NCBI GenBank assembly: GCA_963575745.1
Contig: CAUYUJ010014600.1
Location: 164,745 to 228,744 of the forward strand
Direction of reading: 5' to 3'
DNA length: 64,000 nt
From: Prorocentrum cordatum
Taxonomy: Eukaryota; Sar; Dinophyceae; Prorocentrales; Prorocentraceae
This document shows positions 1 through 10,890 of this stretch, in pieces. The stretch's first letter is position 1, and each line of letters opens with the position of its first letter. The notes below the pieces were generated by a model, which saw only the letters and a list, made by a program, of their open reading frames with translations, did not search any database and was not told where the DNA came from. A program made the position numbers and the translations under genes.

Positions 1-513
1 GCGAGGGCGGGGTGGCCGCAGGGATGCCGCTGCGGGCCCCGACGCGCATGGCACGGCGGCCGAGGATTTGGGCGCCTTCCCTGGAGAGGGACTCGCAGCG
101 CCCACGGCGCCGGACGCGGCCGGCGGCGGCGGCCGAGGGCCGAGGACTCGGCGCCGCCGCCCGAGCCCCGCGCCTGCCGCGGCCCAGCACGGAGCGGCGG
201 CTGGCCTCCCTCTCGTGGCTCCGGGCGCCCTGCACTGCAGGAGGCCGCGGAGCTGGACGACGAGCGGGCCGACGAGCAACCGAGCAGCACGCCCTCTTGC
301 GGAGGCGGTGCCCGCGTGGCGGCGGCCCGCGCGGGCGATGGCTCCGGCGCGACGAGTCGCCGCCGAGGCGCTGGCACGAGGGGGCGCGGCGTGCGCCGCC
401 CCCCCTCGTCGCCCTCGGCGCGGCGGCAGCTTCCGGCTCCCTCGCGGTGGATAGCGGCTGCGCGGAGAAGGAGCGGATGCTCGCCGAGGCGTGCGCCAGG
501 CTCGCGGCGAAGG
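1..513 (+). CDS. Coding-like exon piece, unknown protein, cut by window edge
   Basis: GC-rich stretch with G/C third positions and protein-like composition in three successive frames: frame 2 near 20-130, frame 1 near 235-300 (LQEAAELDDERADEQPSS) and frame 3 near 450-512 (AEKERMLAEACARLAAK, an amphipathic helix). It ends at AAGG|GTGTAG, a possible GT donor at 514, and is followed by intron-like low-complexity DNA. The frame changes mean small introns, indels or decay. No domain recognised; the 5' end is outside the window. Confidence 0.4.
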
Positions 514-1029
514 GTGTAGGGTCACGATCCAGGAGCCCTTCGCGACGCCCATGGGCGCGATGTTCGCGTCCTTGGAGGCGGTCGGGGGCCTGTGGTCAGG
601 GAAGCCTCGCGCGTGGCGGTGGAGCAGACCCAGCCCCCCTTGCAATTCTGTTTGTTCTATCGCTGTTCAAGCTCGGCGAGGCTGCTTGCCTTCGCCGCTG
701 AAGAGTATCTCAGCAAAGACCGAACATCCAAGCACGCGAAGACCCGAAGTACAAAATGCCATGACGCCGTGGGACACGAACGTACTAGAGCCATGAAGCC
801 CTCAGGACCTGAAACCAAAATACCCCTCACCATATAACTCTGGAATCTTGCAGCCGCAAGACCCTCTGACAATCAAACCCTGCAACCATAAAGCCCCGAG
901 GTGGAGAGGGAATCAGAGAACGAGTCGAGAGCAAGTCAGGTGCACTATCAGACTTCGCCTTCATCTTTCCGCACCACTCATTCTCCTCGTTCTTACCCTC
1001 CCAGCACCTTCCCCTGCCACGCCTATCCT
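514..1029. other. Low-copy spacer, probably intronic
   Basis: Mixed-composition sequence between the coding-like piece and the (TCC)n tract. No long coding-like frame, element end or RNA gene seen. Confidence 0.3.
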
Positions 1030-1567
1030 GCTCTTCCTCCTCCTCCTCCTCCTCCTCGTCCTCCAAGGCCCCCCAGGATGACTCCAAGAGAACCTATGAG
1101 AGCCTCCTCGTCCTCTTCCTCTTCCTCCTCGCCCCCGTCTTCCTCCTCCACCTCCTCCTCCTCCTCAATTTCCTCCTCCTCCTCCTCCCCCTCCTCCTCC
1201 TCCTCCTTCTCATCCTCCTCCTTTTCATCTTCCTCCTCCTCCTCCTCCGCCACCTCCGCCCCCTCCGCCTCTTCCGCTAGCTCCTCATTCTCCTCCTTTT
1301 CCTTTTCCTACCCGTCCTCCTCCTCGCCCCCGTCCTTCTCCGCCGCCGCCGCCGCCGCCGCCACCGGAACAACCTCCTCCTCCTCCCTTTTCCTCCTCCT
1401 TTTCCTCCTCCTCCCTCCTCCTCCTCCTCCTCCTCCTCCTCCCCCCGTCATCCTCCGCTTCCTCCTCGCCCTCCTCCTCTTCTTTTTCCTCCCCTCCTCC
1501 TCCTCTTCCTTCACCTCCTCCTCCTCCTCCTCCTCCTCCTCCTCCTATTCCTCTTTCTCCTCCTATT
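1030..1567 (+). repeat. (TCC)n microsatellite, ~540 bp
   Basis: Almost pure pyrimidine (TCC/CTC) tract on the plus strand with a short (GCC)n island near 1340. All long reading frames across it are poly-Ser/Pro/Leu or poly-Glu/Arg artefacts. Confidence 0.95.
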
Positions 1568-2087
1568 ATTGATGGTTTTTCTGCACATTATTATGTTGAT
1601 TATTATTTCTATTGCTGTCATTACTCTTATTGCGAATCGTAACTGCCGTGACCTTATTATGATTATTGGTATTATTATTGTGTCATTTTCTCCACCTCCT
1701 CCTCCTCCTCCTCGTCCTCCTCCTCTTCTTCCTCTTCCCCGTCCCATTCCGCATCCACCAAATTCTTCGACGCCGTCTCTGCCACCGGCTTTCCCTCCCC
1801 CCCTTCGTTCTGCCAACATCATCCTCCGCATCCCTCCCCCTCCCCAGGACAGGCCCCCCCCACCTCCCTTACCTCTTCGGATCCCTCCGCCCTCCTCCCC
1901 TTCCTCCTCCCCTTGGGCTTCTCCGCCTGGCTCCGGCTCCGGCGACGGCGCAACAACCATGTCGACAAAGACGATGACATCGACGACGACTCCGACGACG
2001 ACAACGACAACGGAGGCGACAACGACGACGGAAACGACGACAACAACGGCGACGGCGACTACAGCGAAGACGATGACGTGCACCCAC
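1568..2087. repeat. Low-complexity DNA with (CTC)n and (GAC)n arrays; likely intron of the next gene
   Basis: Contains (CTC)n near 1690-1735, C-rich DNA to 1920, and an interrupted (GAC)n array about 1960-2080 that ends at the donor of the minus-strand exon 2088-2373. Confidence 0.6.
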
Positions 2088-2373
2088 CTGAACAAAGGCA
2101 TAGGATGTATGTCCACCGTTTTCATCTGTACACTGGTCCGCGCACTTGCAGTTGGCGTCCTTCCATGCAATGGTGAAGTAGTTGTATGTCGCGCACCCAA
2201 TCGCGCACGCTGCAGGAGTGTACGGCTTGCCGACGGTAAGCCACCCACTCTCCCTGCCAGGACCTGCGCATCCACGTTGAGGAATAAGCACGTAATCCGC
2301 CTCGGCGGCCGAGTCGATCGAGGAGAGCAAGAGCAACGAGGAGGTACAACGCTCTAGCCGCAGCGCTGGCCAT
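2088..2373 (-). CDS. First exon of a secreted cysteine-rich (PAN/apple-like) protein
   Basis: Minus-strand ATG at 2373 opens a typical signal peptide (MASAAARALYLLVALALL). A second frame then gives a compact six-cysteine module with the order GC..AC..GC..CKC..QC and a conserved tail GGHTSYAF, the spacing of small apple/PAN-like modules common in protist secreted proteins. The exon ends at CAG|GTGGGT (GT at 2087-2086), a good donor. Oddity: the signal peptide frame and the module frame (open from a TTG at 2336) differ by one base, so either there is a frameshift near 2336 or the start lies elsewhere. The family name is by pattern only; coding status is well supported. Confidence 0.6.
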
Positions 2374-2466
2374 CTTCCTCCCTCGCAATGGTGCCTCCGC
2401 CTTAATGCTGGCCTTGTAACGTGGATCTTGCGGTAAACGGTTGAAACTGATGGTTCCGAACCAAAT

Positions 2467-2877
2467 TCAGAAATAAATCGCCAACGAATTCGCGGGGGGG
2501 CAGAGGGGATGTAGGATGAAGTTCACAACCCCCCCACCGCCTCGCACTCGCGGCGCATATTCTTCAGGCCCCCTGACAAGCGCCATAAGGGTCCACGCGT
2601 GAACTGCGGTGGAACAGCTGGCCGACTTGGCGACAACATCGCGTTCGGTTTCGCTGCCCTCTTCTGCGGGCAACCAGAACAGGCGCGAGGCTGTAGCGAA
2701 ATCGGCGCCAGGGGGGGTCCAGTAGCGGGTGCCGCCAGGGCGAGGCGGCGGAGAAGTCCGAACCGGTGCTGTTGTCTTTTGTCTTGTCCAGAAAGCTACC
2801 CGAGCACGCCCAGCGATGTTTAGGCCAAAGTCTACGTGAATCTTGGACCAAATCATGTTTTGGAATTTTCGGCTCAA
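2467..2877 (-). CDS. Coding-like ORF, unknown
   Basis: 136-codon minus-strand frame with balanced composition (Trp, Phe, His, Cys present), ending in a stop at 2467. An overlapping frame (2564-2968) is also protein-like at its upstream end, suggesting a frameshift near 2800 or an intron. No domain recognised. Confidence 0.35.
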   Translation of the reverse strand: MSRKFQNMIWSKIHVDFGLNIAGRARVAFWTRQKTTAPVRTSPPPRPGGTRYWTPPGADFATASRLFWLPAEEGSETERDVVAKSASCSTAVHAWTLMALVRGPEEYAPRVRGGGGVVNFILHPLCPPANSLAIYF

Positions 2878-2889
2878 CGTCCACCAACA

Positions 2890-3165
2890 CCTCGCCCTCG
2901 CCCCCCTCCACCCCGCCCTGGGCCTTCCTCAAAACCGAATGTGGGCTTTGCCTTCGTCCACTTCGCATCCACGAAGTCCTGTTTTCTCATCTAAATCATT
3001 TTTCTAATCGTCTTGTCCTGTTTTCTCACGCGAAATGGGAACTCCTGGGGGGCGCCAGGGCTTTCCGAAGGATTGCGAAAGGATTACTGGGGCTCCCTGG
3101 GGCCCACAAGGGTACGCGAGGATTGTAGCAAAAAGGGGTTGGTGCGCGAGGGGCGTTTCCACAAC
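2890..3165. other. Low-copy spacer
   Basis: No confident exon, repeat or element end seen between the ORF above and the minisatellite below. Confidence 0.3.
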
Positions 3166-4268
3166 TTCAACTCGTGAAACCTACTTTGAAACCCCCCTGC
3201 AGCCGAGCAAGGGTGGCCTCGAGGGAGTTGTTCGAAATTCGGCTTGGCGCCGAGGCCGAATTCCGAGCCACTTCCTCGAGGTCACCCGTGCCCGGCCGCG
3301 GGGGGGCTCTAAACAGAAAATCAAAAAAGCGTTCAGGAGACAATCCAAGGTTTTCCAAAGAGGGGTGGGGTACGTACTTCTTCCCCAGCTGTGAATTTCC
3401 AGAAGCTCCCTCGGGCCGAGCAAGGGTGGCTGCGAGAGAGTTCCTCGAAATGGCATCCGCCCGCGGGGCGGGATGCTCCCCGCGGGCGCGCGCCTCCGCC
3501 TCTTCTGCGGTGAATTTCCAGAAACTCCTCCGCGGCCGAAAAAAGGTGGCCGCGAAGGAGACTCTTGGAATGGCATCCGCCCGCGGGGCGGGACTGTCCC
3601 ACCAGGCGCGCGCACTCTCCTCCCCCGCTGTGAATTTCCAGAAACTCCCTCGCGGCCGAGGACAAGGTGGTCGCGAGGGAGTGTCTCGAAATGGCACCCG
3701 CCCATAGAGCGGAATTCTCCCCGAAGGCGCGCGCCTCCACCTCCCCCGCTGTGAATGTTCAGAGGCTCCCTAGCGGCCGAGCAGAGGCGGTCGCGAGGGA
3801 GTTCCTCGAAATGGCATTCGCCCGCAGGACGGGGCTTCCCCCACAGTAAAGGTGACCCGGAAGGATTTTTTTGTAAAGATGTCAGCTGCCGGCACGGCGG
3901 GAGTTTCCCCGCCTCCCCCGCTGTGAGTTTCCAGAAGCTCCCCCGAGGCCGCGCAAAGGTGGCCGCGAGGGGGGTTCTCGAAATGGCATCCGCCCGCAGG
4001 GCGGGATTTTCCCCGCAAGCTCGCGACTCCACCTCCCCCGCTTTGAATTTCGAGAGAAACTCCCTCGCGGCCGAGCAAGGGTGGCCGCGGGGGAGTTCCT
4101 CGGAATGGCGTCCGCCCGCAGGGCGGGTATCTTCCCGAAGGCGCGCGCCTCCTCTTCCCCCGAGGTGAATTTCCAGAAACTCCCTCGCAACCGAGCGAAG
4201 GCGGTCGCCAGGGAGTTCCTCGAAATGGCATCCGCCCGCGGGGCGGGATTTTCCCTGCAGGCCGACCC
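3166..4268. repeat. 120-bp minisatellite, each unit carrying a hairpin
   Basis: Units recur about every 120 bp (TGAATTTCCAG-type boxes near 3391, 3511, 3631, 3751, 3922, 4042, 4163). Each holds the inverted arms ACTCCCTCGCGGCC / GGCCGCGAGGGAGT, so every unit can fold into a GC-rich stem. The left end (3170-3390) and 3845-3915 carry unrelated inserted sequence. All frames through it are shadows. Confidence 0.9.
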
Positions 4269-4319
4269 CTCCTATCTCCTCCGTCTTCCCTCCTCCCTGT
4301 TGGAGCTCATTATTGCGAG

Positions 4320-5590
4320 GGTGTATCAAGCGAAACGGACCGAACCACCTCGCGCGAGGCATCTCGGAGCTGAGCTTCGAGGATGTCTCGAGCGAAATGG
4401 GCCGGACTACCTTTGGCCCTTTGGCATGGCATCACGGAGCCCACAGGTGCAAGAATATCTGAGCCCAAAGTTTCGACGATGTCTCAGGTGAATCGCGCCA
4501 GACCAATTCGCGCGAAGCAGATCGGATCCTAGAGTTGGATGTCTCAGGCGAAACGGGCTGGACCACCTTGCGCGCAGCATCTCGGAACCCAAAACTGTGA
4601 GGACGTCTCATGCGAAACGCGCCAACCCACCTCTCGCGCGGCGTCTTGGAGCCCAAAGTTGTAAGGACGTCTCAGGCGAAACGCGCCAGACCACCTCGCG
4701 CGCGGCATCTCGGAGCTCAGAGTCGGCAGAAAGTCTCAGAAATGGGCTAGACCACCTCGCGCGCGGCATCTCGGTGCTCAGAGATGCGAGGATGCCTCAA
4801 TCGAAATGGCTAGACCACCTCTCGCGCGGCATCTCGGGGCTCAGAGATGCGAGGATGTGTCAAGCGAAATGGGCCAGACCACCTGTCGCGCAGCATACAG
4901 ACCTCAATGTTGTGAGAATGTGTCACGAGCAACGAACCAGACCACTCCGTACACGGCATCTCGGAACCTAGAGATGCAAGAATGTCTCGAGAGACACGTG
5001 CTGGGGCACCTCACGCGAGGCATCTCGAAGCTTAGACACGCGGGGAAGTCTCTGGCGGAACGCGCCAGACCACCTCGCGCATGGCATCTCGGAGCCAATA
5101 GCTGTGAGGGTGGCTCAGGCGAAACGCGCCAGACCAATTCGCGCGCGGCAGCTCGTATCCTAGAGTTGGGAGGATGTTTCAGGCGCAACGGGCTGGACCA
5201 CCTTGCGCGCAGCATCTCGGGGCACAAAACTGTGAGGACATCTCATGCGAAACGCGCCAAACCACCTCTCGCGCGGCAGCTCGGAGCTCAGAGATGCAAG
5301 AGTGTCCCAAGCGACACAGGCAGGACCATCTCTCGCGCAGCATCTCGAAGCTTTGAATTGCAGGGATGTCTCTGGCGACACGCGCTGGGCCACCTCGCGC
5401 GCAGCAGCTCGGAGCCCAGGGGTGCGAGGATGTATCAGGCGAAACTCCCCGGACCACCTCGCGCGCGGCGTCTCGAAGCTCTGAACTGCGAGGATGCCGC
5501 AGGCGAAACGCCTAATCCTGGCCAACTCAGAAACGGGAGATGTGAGGATGTATCAGGCTAAACGGCCCAGACCACCACTTCCTCTTGAGG
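4320..5590. repeat. ~60-bp minisatellite, about 20 diverged units
   Basis: Repeating pattern ACCACCTCGCGCG-CATCTCGGAGC-GAGGATGTCTCAGGCGAA. Unit length varies around 58-62 bp and units differ by many point changes, so the array is old. Open frames on both strands follow the repeat period and are not genes. Confidence 0.9.
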
Positions 5591-5803
5591 ATGTCTGCTC
5601 GCCCACCACTCGACAAGAACTAATTTCTTCCAAAACAGCACCCCGTTCAGCAGTCTGTCTGCGGAACAACACTGAACAGGTAAATTGCGAATCCAACGAA
5701 TAACACAAGGCACAACAATTCCTGGAATGAGTCGAGGGCTCCGTTGCCTCCTCCTGGTCGTCCGCCCCCTCCTCCTCCTCATCCTTCTCAATTGTTGCGA
5801 GAC

Positions 5804-6096
5804 CTGCTCGATAATTCCCCCCTGGGGCTCGCAATGCCTCCCGCTGTTGGGGGCTCTATAATTATCGTAATTACGTTGAGGAACCCTGGGTCCGTGGAAT
5901 CAGTCCGTAGCGTTGCCGCCTCTAAACCGTCCGGCCCATGCACTGACATCTGCATGAGCTGCATCTCGGCGTCCACAGTGTAAACGAACGCCAATGTCGC
6001 CGCAGAGATCAGTACGTGTACCATTGCTGAGTCGACGATAGCCAAGAAGTGTAGCGATGAATGTTCAGTTGCGACGTGAAAAAGCGAAGAGCTCAC
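5804..6096 (-). CDS. Exon of an unknown protein with a membrane-like segment
   Basis: Minus-strand frame with ordinary codon use, unlike its repeat-rich surroundings. It contains a hydrophobic stretch (MVHVLISAATLAFVYTV) followed by an acidic/polar region. It ends at GAGCAG|GTCTCG (possible donor at 5803). The upstream side is CGAG|GTGAGC at 6096, which could be the acceptor, although the frame stays open to 6114. Probably pairs with the exon at 6191-6330. No family recognised. Confidence 0.5.
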
Positions 6097-6190
6097 CTCG
6101 AGAGTATTGAACACAAATGGCCATGGAAGGGAGAATAAGAGCTGAAGATCATGTATAGCGGCCGTTGCCGGCCCCGCGCCTCCCCCCTAC

Positions 6191-6330
6191 CCCCCCGGAT
6201 AACGTCACGTTTCGCGCTAGCGCCATCTCGAAATGCTTAGGAATAGCCAGAGACAGCTCGGACAGCAGATAATTAATGGGATCTGCCCCGGCTGAGCGCG
6301 CATGCAAATGTAGGAATCTGCTACGGCAGA
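6191..6330 (-). CDS. Candidate upstream exon of the same unknown gene
   Basis: Protein-like minus-strand frame (PINYLLSELSLAIPKHFEMA then RNVTLSGG). Upstream AG boundary is CCGTAGCAG near 6330; downstream is GGGG|GTAGGG (GT at 6190). The 94-bp gap to the next exon would be a short intron, normal for this region. Confidence 0.4.
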
Positions 6331-6354
6331 GCGATTCCCTTCCCGCCATCCTCC

Positions 6355-6935
6355 TGTTCCTCGTCATCCTCCTCCTCCTCCTCATGCTTCTCTTCCTCCT
6401 CCTCCTCCTCCTCATCCTCGTCGTCGCGTCGTCGGCATGGTCGTCGTAGCATTCGTCCTCAAGTCGGCCTCATCTTGTTCACTATCTTGCAAGGTGCTTA
6501 CTGCATGAAAAAGAGGGGGCGAGGCAGGCAGGCTGGGCCGGGCTAAAGCGAACTGTTTGACAACAATTTCAGTATCGGGTCATGCTCTCGGGTGTGCGTG
6601 TGTTGTGTTGCATCTTCGGGGGACCTTGACTGTCCCGTCGCGCCCGTATCCGCATCGAGTCCACGCCGAATCCACGCCAGATTCGTGGTGAGTCCGCATC
6701 GAACCCGCGCCACGCACAAGAGAAGACACCGATCTGTGGGACAGACGAGGTCCCCCGAAAATGCAACGTAACGTGTGTGCGTGTGCGTGAGTGCGTGAAT
6801 GCGTGAGTGCGTGAGTGCGTGAGTGCGTGAGTGCGTGAGTGCGTGAGTGCGTGAGTGCGTGCGTGTGCCGTGTGCGTGTGCGCGTGTGTGTGTGTGTGTG
6901 TTTGTGTGTGTGCGTGTGTGTTTTGTTTGTGTGTG
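6355..6935. repeat. (CCT)n, spacer and (GTGAGTGC)n/(GT)n array
   Basis: A short (CCT)n tract at 6355-6420; low-copy spacer to about 6770; then tandem 8-mers GTGAGTGC at ~6785-6865 grading into GT-rich DNA to 6935. Confidence 0.75.
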
Positions 6936-7173
6936 TTTGGGGGGAGGGGGGGGTAGCAGCTCTTGGACCCGGGAGGGGGAAGTGGCCTCTCATATTCACC
7001 CCTCCTCTCTCCCCTCTCCCACCTCTCTCTCCCTCCTCCTCCCCTGCCCGTTCCTTCTCGTCGGCGCACTCACGTTACGTCCTTCAGGAGTATCCATCCC
7101 GTGTGCCCGTGCTGCTCCAAGTGGGCCGGCCCCGGACGTAGTCCATTGCTTGGACGGTTGTTGTCGATCTTAC

Positions 7174-7388
7174 CTGCACGATGCTCCGCACCAACGCACG
7201 TGTTGCAGCCAATACCCGACGGCCCCTACGAACTTCAGAGCCACCAGGCTGCGAATCTGAGACACCGGCTCGGAAAAGGCAGAACGCGCGCCCGCGAGCA
7301 CCACAGTGGCCCGCCAGCACCACAGCGTGCTGACCCCTCCCAGGGCACGAGTCGACAGCAGCAGTGTAATCAAGCAGGTCGTGTTGGC
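7174..7388 (-). CDS. Exon of an unknown, hydrophobic protein
   Basis: Minus-strand frame with G/C third positions and hydrophobic patterning (ITLLLSTRALGG.., RSLVALKFVGAVGYWL). Bounded by an AG acceptor (GGCGCAAG| at 7389) and a textbook donor (GTGCAG|GTAAGA, GT at 7173-7172). No domain recognised; neighbouring exons not found with confidence. Confidence 0.5.
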
Positions 7389-7874
7389 CTTGCGCCACCT
7401 CTCCAGCCCCCTCCCTCCTCCCAACTCCCTCCCCCCCCTTCGTCTGTCCTTGCGCGAAGCACCTTGCAACACAATGAAGAGAACGAGGAGGACGAGAGGA
7501 GGAATGCTACGACGACGACGACGACGGCGAGAAGGAGAAGGAGGGGAAGGAAGAACAGGAGGAGGAGGAGGAGGAGGAGGAGAAGGACGCGTTCTGTCGT
7601 AGCAGATCTCTGCATGTGTGCGCGCTCTGTCTTGGCCGATCCCTATAAGCATCTGTGATTCGCACTCTCCCTGCCTCTTGTGAAAGAATTTCCGGACTGC
7701 GCCGGCGCAAAACGTGACCTTTTCCGCCCCCCCACCCGGTAACGGCCGCTATCGCCTGGGAGCAAGAAACGATCTCCTGGTACGGAACGTTTACCTCACG
7801 CTGGCCGGCTACTTCCCCGAACAGTGCTCACACAAGAAGATTATGACTTGTTCTTATCCCCAGGCGATACCCGT

Positions 7875-8020
7875 CAGACGGAAGGAGTGGGCAGAAACAT
7901 GGAGCACGAAGGCGTTGACAGTCGATTGGGCTTCAGCCCGCCCCCTGAAGAGGAGGGATAAGGAAAACGAAGATCGACTCGTGAAGTCAGAGGAGGCCGG
8001 GGAACTCCCGAGCCATCTGC
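7875..8020. mobile_element. Small dispersed element, family S copy 1
   Basis: About 145 bp resembling 34109-34254: shared blocks GAAGTGGG.AGAAACATG, a CCCGCCCCCTGAAGAGGAGGG-like core and a diverged tail. Two copies only, boundaries approximate. Confidence 0.5.
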
Positions 8021-8145
8021 GAAGGCCCGCCCCCCCCCCGCACCTGCCACCTGCCCCCCCCCCCCCCCGCGTTCGCCGCCGAGGGCAGGCGCCCGCGGCG
8101 ACGCCGACGGCGAAGCCCTGCTCCAAGCGAGCAGGCGCAGCCGTC

Positions 8146-8290
8146 GGCCTTCGCTCGCACGTCCATTCCCTGTGCTTTTTGTTCGGTTCCGCGCGTGGCT
8201 TCGTGGCTTCTTCGCCAAGTGATCAGGGATGCTCCTCGATAGTCTTCGCCGGAGGAGAAAGGCACACGCCCGAGCGATGCCAAGCAGCCG
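8146..8290. mobile_element. Small dispersed element, family J copy 1
   Basis: Shares with 31318-31435 and 61692-61975 the order TCGCTCGGACG / CCCGTGC.TTTTTGTTCGG / GATC.AGGA.GGTCCTCG / CGCCCGAGCGATGCCA. The two ends are inverted (GCATCGCTCGG / CCGAGCGATGC). Confidence 0.6.
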
Positions 8291-8351
8291 TCGGCCTTCG
8301 TGCCCGCTCCCTCCGCGCCCCTCGGGCCCTGCAGCCGAGGGGATGGCGTTG

Positions 8352-8578
8352 GACGCCCGAGCTATCCGGGGCAACTCGGGTCCGGGGTAACTCGGGCTTG
8401 GACTCCCGAAGAACGAACCCGAATTAGCCCTGACCCGAGTGCTCCCTGATGAGTTGGGGCTCTGGGCGCCCGAATTATCCGGGGCAACTCGGGCCCGGGG
8501 CAACTCGGGTTCGGAATCCCGAAAAGCGACCCCGCGTTAGCCCTGACCCGAGTTACCCCTGATGATTCGGGGCCCTGA
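8352..8578. repeat. Two 113-bp tandem units (family K)
   Basis: Duplicated block built on TATCCGGGGCAACTCGGG and ending TGACCCGAGT; the units start near 8352 and 8465. Internal GGGGYAACTCGGG and ACCCGAGTTACCCC arms are inverted. Confidence 0.8.
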
Positions 8579-8599
8579 AGGCGGCGGGCAGGCCGTCGC

Positions 8600-9090
8600 C
8601 GACCGCTCCTCGCGGGACGGGCCGCCGCCGCCGCCGCCCGCGCGTGCCCCCCCGGCGAGGGGGGCACGGTGCGAGGGCAGCGTCGAGCAGCGCAGGAGTG
8701 CAGTCGGGGTGGCTCGACGAGGGCACGCGAGAGGACGCAAAAGACTCTCCCGAGGGCCGCGGCTGCCGCAGGAATGCAGCGGCAGGTGCCGCGAGGCACA
8801 GGACACACAGGGGCACCCTGAACTTGGCAGGGCCGGCCTGCCACTCGGCCTCGACCGTGCGAATCCAGCTGGCCGGGTCGCCGGCAGGGCCGGTGCGCCT
8901 CGCGGCGGATGGCTCGCTCTGTGAGGCGCGCGCGCGCGGCTGCTCGACGCTTCCGCCCGCGCCGCTCGAGCCGAGACGGCCAGGCCAGACGATCGGGGCA
9001 CGCCGACGCAGCCTGCCGTCGGCATGGGCTCCACGAGCAGCGAACAGCGTCCTGGCGCCAGTGGCGGCCCCACACGCCTCCGCGAGAGGT
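8600..9090 (-). CDS. Coding-like exon region, unknown protein
   Basis: Minus-strand frame with protein-like segments (DPASWIRTVEAEWQAG, then a cysteine/alanine-rich hydrophobic stretch). It sits between a (GGA)n tract, which is pyrimidine on the coding strand, and the family-K units. Exact exon ends are not resolved and the GC richness keeps other frames open. Confidence 0.4.
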
Positions 9091-9102
9091 GCGCGCCCCT
9101 GA

Positions 9103-9316
9103 GGAGGAGGAGGAGGAGGAGGAGGAGGAGGAGGAGGAGGAGGAGGAGGAGGAGGAGGAGGAGTCGCGGCCCAGGGGTGCCTGGCCCGCGAGGCCGCGGG
9201 TGCGGAGACGTGCTTCGCCCACAAGGGCCACATCGGTTCGTTCCCCGCGGGGCCCTGGCTCGGCCAGACTGCCTGCTGACGACGTGGCCCGCAGGAGGAG
9301 GAGGAGGAGGAGGAGG
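9103..9316. repeat. (GGA)n tracts with a short unique middle
   Basis: (GGA)n at 9103-9162 and again at 9293-9316. Confidence 0.9.
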
Positions 9317-9640
9317 ACCAGAGTAAAATCAAGAGTCATCAACGATGTTGGAATCAACCCTCCCTCCAAACTCCCTCCTCATAGGCCCCTACAACGGTTC
9401 ATCTCCATTGAAAGAACTGCCTCGTTGGCAGACAACCGTGTGAAGACCCTTAAGCATGCCAAAACATGGCTCTCAAGATTCCAACACCACGGATCAACCT
9501 GACTGTTGCGTGTTGAAATCCTGGATCGTGCCATAACGCCATTCCTGGGACTTCGACACAACGAACCAACGTAACTGTTGCGCCCGCGCAATCCTGAATC
9601 CTTTCAAAACACTACTTCTTACACGCTGCAGACGGGAATC
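9317..9640. other. Low-copy AT-richer spacer
   Basis: Lower GC than its surroundings; no exon or element end recognised. It leads into the minisatellite below, with a few degenerate precursors of its motif. Confidence 0.3.
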
Positions 9641-10135
9641 CGTGAAAGTCTTGCAAATTGTGTACACGAATGTGCGTGGCGCTAAGGCGGAACCGCCCTC
9701 AATCCGTGCAACTATTGCAAATGCTTGCAACGACTGTGCGCCGCGCTATGGCGAGAACCACATTTTTAAAACCACCCGTCCTCAATCCGTGAGGCTCTTG
9801 CAACAATGTTTGAAACGAATGCGCGCCGCGCTCAAGCGATAATCACATTTTGAAAACCACCCGCCCTCAATCCGTGAAACTCTGGCAAATATTTAAAACG
9901 AATGTGCGCCGCGCTAGAGCGAGAACCACATGTTGAAAACCACTCGCCCTCAATCCGTGAAACTCTTGAAAATGTTTGAAACGAATGCGCACCGCGCTAC
10001 GGCGAGAACCACATGTTGAAAACCACCCGCCCTCAATCCGTGAAACTCGGGCAACTGTTAAAAACAAGTGTGCGCCGCGCTAAGGCGAGAACCACAGTTT
10101 GAAACCACCCGCTCTCCTTATGTGAAACTGTTGCC
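9641..10135. repeat. 80-87-bp minisatellite, about 6 units
   Basis: Units carry CCTCAATCCGTGAAACTC, a GTTTGAAACGAATG box, GCGCCGCGCTA and GCGAGAACCACAT. Starts near 9691, 9778, 9863, 9943, 10028 and 10110. Confidence 0.9.
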
Positions 10136-10253
10136 ATGTTTGAAGCCTCAGGGTCATAAACGGTGAGCAACTCTTAGGCGCAACGCCTGGCCCGCCCTGT
10201 AAACGGGCCTCGGTTTGCGACAGGGAGAAATTATGTATAACACAAAAATGGAG

Positions 10254-10800
10254 GAGTGGGATGAGGAGGGGGAGGAGGAGGAGGAGGAGGAGGAGGAAGA
10301 AGAGGAGGAGGAGGAGGAGGAGGAGCAGGAGGAGGAGGAAGGGGAGACCGAGGAGGAGCACGCGTGCGCAAGAAGGCCCAATCCCCCCCCCCGCAGGGCA
10401 GGGGCAGCGCCCCGAGCCCCCCCCCCCGCCACGATGCCGCGCAGCATCTTGTCACCTGCGCGCGGAGCCACGGGGGCGACGGGCGCGCAGGAGCAGCGGC
10501 ACCCACTGCTCGTCGCCGCGGCCCTCTCGCCGGGGATTGCCCAGCTCGCAGAGCGCGGGCGCCAGCGGCCCGAGCTGCGGCCCCGACGGGCACTGGGGGC
10601 GGCCCTCGTCGTCGGGAGCAGGACGGGGAGGGGGAGGGGCAGGAGGGAGGGGGAGGAGGAGGAGGAGGAGGAGGAGGAGGAGGAGGAGGAGGAGGAGGAG
10701 GAGGAGGGTAGGGAAGGGAGAGGAGGAGGAGGAGGGAGGAGGAGGAGGAGGAGGAGGAGGAGGAGGAGGAGGAGGAGGAGGAGGAGGGGGAGGAGGTGGA
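10254..10800. repeat. Two (GGA)n tracts flanking an exon candidate
   Basis: (GGA)n at 10254-10347 and 10651-10793; unique GC-rich DNA lies between them. Confidence 0.9.
10465..10620 (-). CDS. Short exon candidate between (GGA)n tracts
   Basis: Minus-strand frame DDEGRPQCPSGPQLGPLAPA.. continuing to PLLLRARRPRGSA: charged and hydrophobic residues alternate as in a folded protein, with G/C third positions. Flanking TCC tracts (sense strand) look like intron polypyrimidine DNA. Unknown product. Confidence 0.4.
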
Positions 10801-10890
10801 GCAGTGAGCCAGGAGCCAGGTGGCAGTGGGCGCGAGCTATGATGGGCGCCACCGGAGCCAAGGGCCAGGCGGAAATGTGGGGGGGTGCTT

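Noticed and set aside
4320-5590. Repeat protein on either strand
   Set aside because: Units vary in length without keeping multiples of three and all frames are similarly open.
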